A DNA stretch of 64,000 nucleotides, taken from NCBI GenBank assembly GCA_958295665.1, contig OY282560.1:39040590-39104589 (forward strand). The letters are read 5' to 3'. This document shows positions 59,040 to 64,000 of the stretch, in pieces. Positions within the stretch are counted from its first letter, which is position 1, and the number at the start of each line of letters is the position of its first letter. The notes below the pieces were generated by a model, which was not told where the DNA came from, did not search any database, and saw only the letters and a list, made by a program, of their open reading frames with translations. Source of the stretch: Tipula vernalis (lineage: Eukaryota; Arthropoda; Insecta; Diptera; Tipulidae). Position numbers and translations under genes: made by a program.

Positions 59040-61084
59040 GGAAATCGGAACATTTTAGCAATAAATCTTTTAAGATGATTCTCGTCTCGCACATATTGAT
59101 TCAGACACGAGTATTAAACAGAAGAATATTTTGTGGATTCTATTTGAAACCTATTTTCGGTTTTTTCAAACATAAAAAGTTTAGTATTTCGAATCCATTT
59201 TTAACATTCTAAATCTTGTTTGTACATATAAAAGCTGGATTTTTTCAATTTATTTCGTATTTTTCACGTCTTATTTATTTTACAACCAAAGGGGAACGTC
59301 AATTTTATGTCGAAACTATTTCAGTATAGCATTTTATAAACTTTTATAGTCTTGTTGACATATAACCACATAAACAAATAGTAGAATGAAAAACTATAAT
59401 AAAAAAAGCTTTTCCAAACATACGAGTTTTTATATGGGAGTACCAAATAGCTCAGATAGCAAAGAATACAATTTCTAAAGTTAGGGCAAAACGTATATAG
59501 ATTCCATATAAATGTTTTGTCCCCTAAAATGTTCTCATGAAAATTATCATGCGTAAAGATAATAAAGCTTTCCCTTTTCCAGTTTTCCCACCCTTACATC
59601 TAGATAATGTAGGATACGATACGATAACAGTTATAATAAAATTATTCAAATTGAATTAGCAATTGGTTGGATTATTATGATTATGATTATTTAGTGATTT
59701 AATATACGCTACAACATACCGTATACGAGAGTATAAATGAAAAATTCATGCTATAATTTTTCCTTTTTATTTTCCTGGATAAAAGAAAATTTATTACCAT
59801 AACAAATATTCTGTGCTAAATTCAGTTATTTCGTTCGCTTGAAGGGAGTTTATTTAAGCAGGTGTATCACTTATTCATCCTAGTAGTGGAATACAATAGT
59901 TTATAAAAATAATAAAAACATAGTATTATCATATTATGATTTAAAAGCTTTAAAGTGGAAATACTATTTTGTTTGATTACTTAAAAATTTACGAGTATAA
60001 TGAAAAAAAATATTGTTTTGAAGTTATAAGGTGAAATATAAGTTTATAAAAATATTTTTAACTTTTTATTTTTTCAAATAGGTAATTCATTAAATTGTTT
60101 GAATAAATTCAAAGAAGGTTTCATTTTCTGGAATGCCCTTTAATCTGTAATAATTGTGGCAATTATTATAAATTAAAAGACTTTCATTTAACAGTTAATA
60201 CTCATGCCTAGTTTTTATTCTTGTTGCCCTGATGGTGTTTGACGGACAACTAAAAACTACTCGGTATACATGGTTAAAATACATTATAGAACTAACAATG
60301 ACATCTAGTGGCAACCAATATTATTACATAATCTTTTATAAAAATTGTATTTAATTTGAAATGTTCGTTTTCACTATTGATAATGGTTTTTTTGGCTTAT
60401 CCAAATTATCAAAAATAAAAATAATTAATTTGATTCTTTAACAAAACTCGATGTTACTTGTTAATGAGGTCAAGCGATTTGAAATTGCCAAAACTTTACT
60501 TAGAAAATGTTTGTTGAACTTTTTGCACATTTGAAACGTTATAGAGAGGGGAAAATATGATTCAAATATTAAATAGTGTACTGGTAGGTATTGAATATTT
60601 TTAGGCTTTTGCAGTCGTTTAAAAACCAGATTTATGCCAGCTCACCGACCAATCCAAGCTCTGCCTTAGTTTTTCATTATATGCGTTAAACTAGAGGTTT
60701 CGGTGGAATTGTGGAATATTTTTAAATTCGAAAATTATCTTTAATTAGCTATTAGGGAATTTTAAAAGTCAAAGTTTGGTATAATGAATTGTTAATCAAA
60801 CAATTAAAATTTTGTTTGTCCGTTTTGATGTAATAATGGGTATTGTTAGAATATTTTTAGTTGGTGAAGAGAAGAAAAATCAAGAAATAAGAAATTGGCG
60901 AAACTAACGCCAGTTTGTATTAAATTAGGACGATTGGAAACATTATTATTATAGGAACCAGATTGCGATTCGATTAATTGTTCGGACAATTGACCAGATT
61001 GCGAGCTGTTTAATTGTTTGGCAAATGACTGTTAAATTTCTTAGAGCTATTCTTTTACAGTAAAAACTCACAAATATTTATAGG
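59037..61084. other. Upstream SLO2 intron, nothing recognised
   Basis: Two kilobases of AT-rich sequence; no gene, repeat array or element recognised. Its last part may include LTR sequence of the Gypsy element that follows. Confidence 0.4.
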
Positions 61085-61730
61085 CCTTCAACGATCGACC
61101 TAGAGCGACAACGATTTTTTACAAGAACTCAGGGAGTAAACGAATATATCGAGGTTTATTTAACACGTCAATATGACTTCGGAGATCTCGAGAAAGCTTT
61201 AATTAAAGACATATTTACAGCTGGTTTAAGCAAAAAATATAGTAGAATTAAAGAGGCTTGATTGTTATATACGAGCAACAAGGTGAACTGGATTCAAAAA
61301 CACACTTACTGGAAAATCTTCATAGGCAAAAGTGAAACAGCGATTCATGAACAATTCTTGGTCAATTCAGATTACAAATATTCATCATTCTATGGTCGAC
61401 AGTTTAATAAGATTATCATGGCCGGTCTCTACTAACATATTTTTCTCTTGACAAAAAACCAATGAATTTTTTTGTAAAACTACTAACCAGTCTTGTCGAA
61501 GTGAGTACGATCGGAGTATTTTTACTACTTTCGCCTAGTGCTTACTCCTGCATTCCACTGTTTCAGTTTTAGAGTTTTACACAATATTTTAACACAATCT
61601 TGATATTGTATACTGCCACATTACCGCAAGAAAACAGTTTGATGGTGTTTTGCCACAACAGGAATCATACTAAATTAGCTTTGGAAAAATGCTTTAAGAA
61701 AAAGCCAAGGTTGAAAAGGCAGGTTCAAAA
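61085..61730 (+). pseudogene. Retroelement gag fragment(s) with zinc-knuckle-like region
   Basis: 61085-61260 reads DLERQRFFTRTQGVNEYIEV and DLEKALIKDIFTAGLSKKYS, which resembles the capsid C-terminal part of insect Gypsy gag, then stops. Near 61600-61720 a frame has CHNRNHTKLALEKCFKKKPR, comparable to a zinc knuckle with one Cys lost. This gag differs from the gag at 61779 onwards, so two different elements may be joined here. Confidence 0.45.
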
Positions 61731-61778
61731 TAATAAAAACAAAATGTTGGATAATGAAGATAAAATCAAACCGGGAGC

Positions 61779-62480
61779 GGCAGTTATTTCTAAGGTTCGC
61801 ATGCCAAGTTTTTGCCATAGCATTTCAACCATGTGGTTTGCACTAGTCGAATCAACTTTTACATTGAATAATATGAATAGCGATATAATTAATAATCCAT
61901 CAACCGTCGATCAATATAAAATTTTAAAAAATAAGATACTAGAAAGATTATCGGAGAGCGAAAATCGAAGAATTCGTTTTCAACTTGATGGAGTAGACAT
62001 AGGTGATAACACACCATCGCAGTATCATCGCCGCCTAAAAACCATAGCTGGTACTATGTAGTGTTGCTTTAAATAAAGATTTCCTGGCACAAATTTGGTT
62101 AAATGGTTTACCAACAAACATTAAATCTATTTTAGCCTTGTCAACCGATGATATTTATCAAAAAGTTACGTTGACCGATAAAATACATGAGATGAGTATC
62201 CACCAACTCAAGTTAGTGAAACAGTCGTTCACAACAGTTCAACCATTTTTCAGCAAATTGAAGAAATTGTAAACAAAAAATTCAAAGAATTAGGGGTTAA
62301 CAAAAATTTCAGTAGGAATCGTAATCAACGATATTCGCATAGTTATTCACCTCATAATTCCCGGTATCGGCGAAATAGTGAAACACGTTCATAAAAGCAA
62401 GCTGATAAGATAAAAAAATAATTTCGACTACTACGAATGCGGCTACTATTAGTTTAAAATTTATGCAGCCGATTATTTAT
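61779..62480 (+). pseudogene. Gypsy gag, second element
   Basis: The frame starting near GAAVISKVRMPSFCHSISTM contains WFALVESTFTLNNMNSD and NPSTVDQYKILKNKILERLS. It ends TPSQYHRRLKTIAGTM, a pattern of Gypsy gags of the CsRn1-like type found in many insects. After a frameshift, IWLNGLPTNIKSILALS and the tail around 62410-62480 (with C-G-Y-Y) follow. Stops and frameshifts make it non-functional. Confidence 0.65.
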
Positions 62481-62493
62481 TAGATGCAAAAAT

Positions 62494-62838
62494 TTGAAAA
62501 TCACTTTTTTAATAGATACTGGGGCAGACATTTCCGTTGTTCCCCGTAAATATTTTCCAGATCATAAGGCAAATAATGAATATTTCCTTGTTGCTGCAAA
62601 TGGTTCGCATATTAGGACCTACGGTTCGAAACTTCTCAAGCTTGATTTAGGGTTATTCCGTAGTTTTTTATATGCATTTACTATTGCTGAAGTAAGTCAT
62701 CCCATAATTGGGGCCGATTTTTTAACAAATTTTAATTTGATAGTCAATTTAAAATATAAGAGAGTTTTAAACGGAAATACAACCTTATCGGCCAATGGTT
62801 TCGTTACAAAGATCGCCAAGATTATTTTCGTTTTCTGA
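62494..62838 (+). pseudogene. Gypsy aspartic protease, second element
   Basis: ITFLIDTGADISVVPRKYF carries the D-T-G catalytic motif. LVAANGSHIRTYGSKLLKLD and IAEVSHPIIGADFLTNFNL are the other conserved blocks, with I-I-G-A-D near the C-terminus. The domain is complete and open for 114 codons, better preserved than the gag before it. Confidence 0.85.
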
Positions 62839-64000
62839 TGAATTTGGGAGAATTAATAAAGATTTCCCCGCAATTATGTCAACACCAAATTTCAATTTAG
62901 AAATTAAACACAATGTCCTTCATAACGTGCACACAAGTGGACAATTACCCTATTCACGTCCTCGTCGGTTTCCAGCCTTCATGTCAGCCTTCAAGTTCAT
63001 CGGTTTGCTCATCTCTCGATTTAGTCAAGAAGAAAGATAATAACGACTGGAGACCTTGCGGTGATTACCGCCTATAATAAATGCGTGTACAATTCCGGAT
63101 AGGTATCATTTGCCACACTTGCACGATTTCACTATGAATTTTGAAGGCTGCACATATTTTTCGAAAATCGATTTAATTCGGTCATATTTTCGGTCAAAAC
63201 TGCTATAACAACTCCCTTTGGAATGTTTGAGTTTCAACGAATGCCTTTTGGTTTGCGTAATGCTGCTCAAACATTCCAAAGATTCATGGACTGCATTTTG
63301 AATGATCTGCCGTTTGCATTTATATATATTGATGATATTGTAACAGCTAGTAAGACGAAATAAAAGCATCTGTCTCATTTAAAAGCCATCCTCGAAAGAT
63401 TGAATGCGTACTATGTGAAGATTAAACCGGTAAAATGCATATTTGGAACCTCTGAGTTAGTTTTCCTTGGATACAATATATCCATAAAAGGAATTTTGCC
63501 AACAAAGGACACAATAGAAGCCTTAATATCTTTACCTAAACCCACATCAATTAAGCAAATCCAAAAATTCCTTGGGATGATTAATTTTTATAATCGGTTT
63601 ATACCCAATTTGGCTGGTGTCCTTGCTCCAATTTATAGCCACCTGTCTATGTTGATAAAACTGGGTAAGGCGAATTTCAGCTGGCTGATTGAAATCAATG
63701 AAGCGTTTGAGGAAGCTAAGTCCAAACTAGCCTCAACTACTTTGCTGTCATTTCCAAATGCAAATGCTAAATATTGCATAACTACGGATAGCTCTAATAT
63801 TGTCATATAACCTGTATTACAACAATACGACAATAAACAAGCTAGTTCGAAGCCATTAGCTTTTTACTTTAAAAAATTACAGCCCGCTGAGACACACTAT
63901 TAAGCATTAGATCGTGAACTTCTAGAAATTTATCAATCCTTTAAACATTTTCGGCATTTCGTGGAAGCACATGATCTCTTAATATTAACAGATCACAAAC
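62839..64000 (+). pseudogene. Gypsy reverse transcriptase and start of RNase H, second element
   Basis: After frameshifts the RT shows WRPCGDYR (about 63045-63070), then a frame change, FSKIDLIRSYF, and the intact catalytic box F-I-Y-I-D-D (63319-63336) in another frame. An in-frame stop follows at 63361. 63400-63810 is open, with CIFGTSELVFLGYNIS and IQKFLGMINFYNRFIPNLAG (RT thumb) and KYCITTDSS (RNase H start). RNase H continues with LAFYFKKLQPAETHY, a stop at 63901, and ends at the window edge in ILTDHK. Several stops. Integrase, if present, lies outside. Confidence 0.87.

Noticed and set aside
40746..64000. Further SLO2 exons (N-terminus, S1-S2) on the minus strand
   Set aside because: Searched by eye for matching protein segments with splice sites; none supported.

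Overview
The window is animal nuclear DNA, very AT-rich, intron-dominated and loaded with transposable elements. The only host gene I can support is a minus-strand sodium-activated potassium channel of the SLO2/KCNT (Slack) family. Six consecutive exons (40745 down to 5574) join in frame at GT-AG junctions. The protein resembles insect SLO2. Together with the many short TACATA/CGAGTATA tracts, this suggests a higher fly (Diptera, probably Schizophora) with a large genome. That placement is an inference.

Layout of the gene. Exons coding S3 (40671-40745), S4 (40523-40606) and the S4-S5/S5 stretch (40362-40456) sit close together, separated by 64-66 bp introns. The pore exon (34280-34463), the first RCK1 exon (27939-28202) and the next RCK1 exon (5574-5752) are separated by introns of about 5.9, 6.1 and 22.2 kb. 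Everything from 40746 to 64000 would be the upstream intron and 1 to 5573 the downstream intron; no further exon was recognised in either.

The introns hold the rest. From left to right: a 1-kb hexanucleotide array; two small TA-flanked MITEs; a 5'-truncated Jockey-like LINE; a heptamer array; a decayed Ty3/Gypsy element (10.8-14.8 kb); a three-level nest of DNA elements (16.1-23.3 kb); three different array-bearing elements with inverted ends (24.6-27.2, 36.1-38.9 and 50.9-55.0 kb, the last with a small relative at 30.7-31.5 kb); a BEL/Pao relic with a possible Penelope scrap; a mariner fragment; a Helitron with both ends (43964-48266); a 325-bp almost perfect palindrome (57 kb); and a second Gypsy element running off the right edge.

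The nest gives a relative chronology: a degraded Copia-type element was split by a 2.9-kb long-TIR element (CACGGTG ends, 4-bp duplication, Chapaev-like by inference), which was in turn split by a pogo-superfamily element with a TA duplication. The pogo element encodes an apparently intact two-exon, 637-aa transposase ending in a PHD finger. It is the only mobile element here that looks capable of coding for a working enzyme.

The most unusual pattern is a shared architecture. Three arrays of unrelated sequence (about 69-, 108- and 147-bp units) each carry two short dyads per unit, and each is bounded by inverted flanking sequence.
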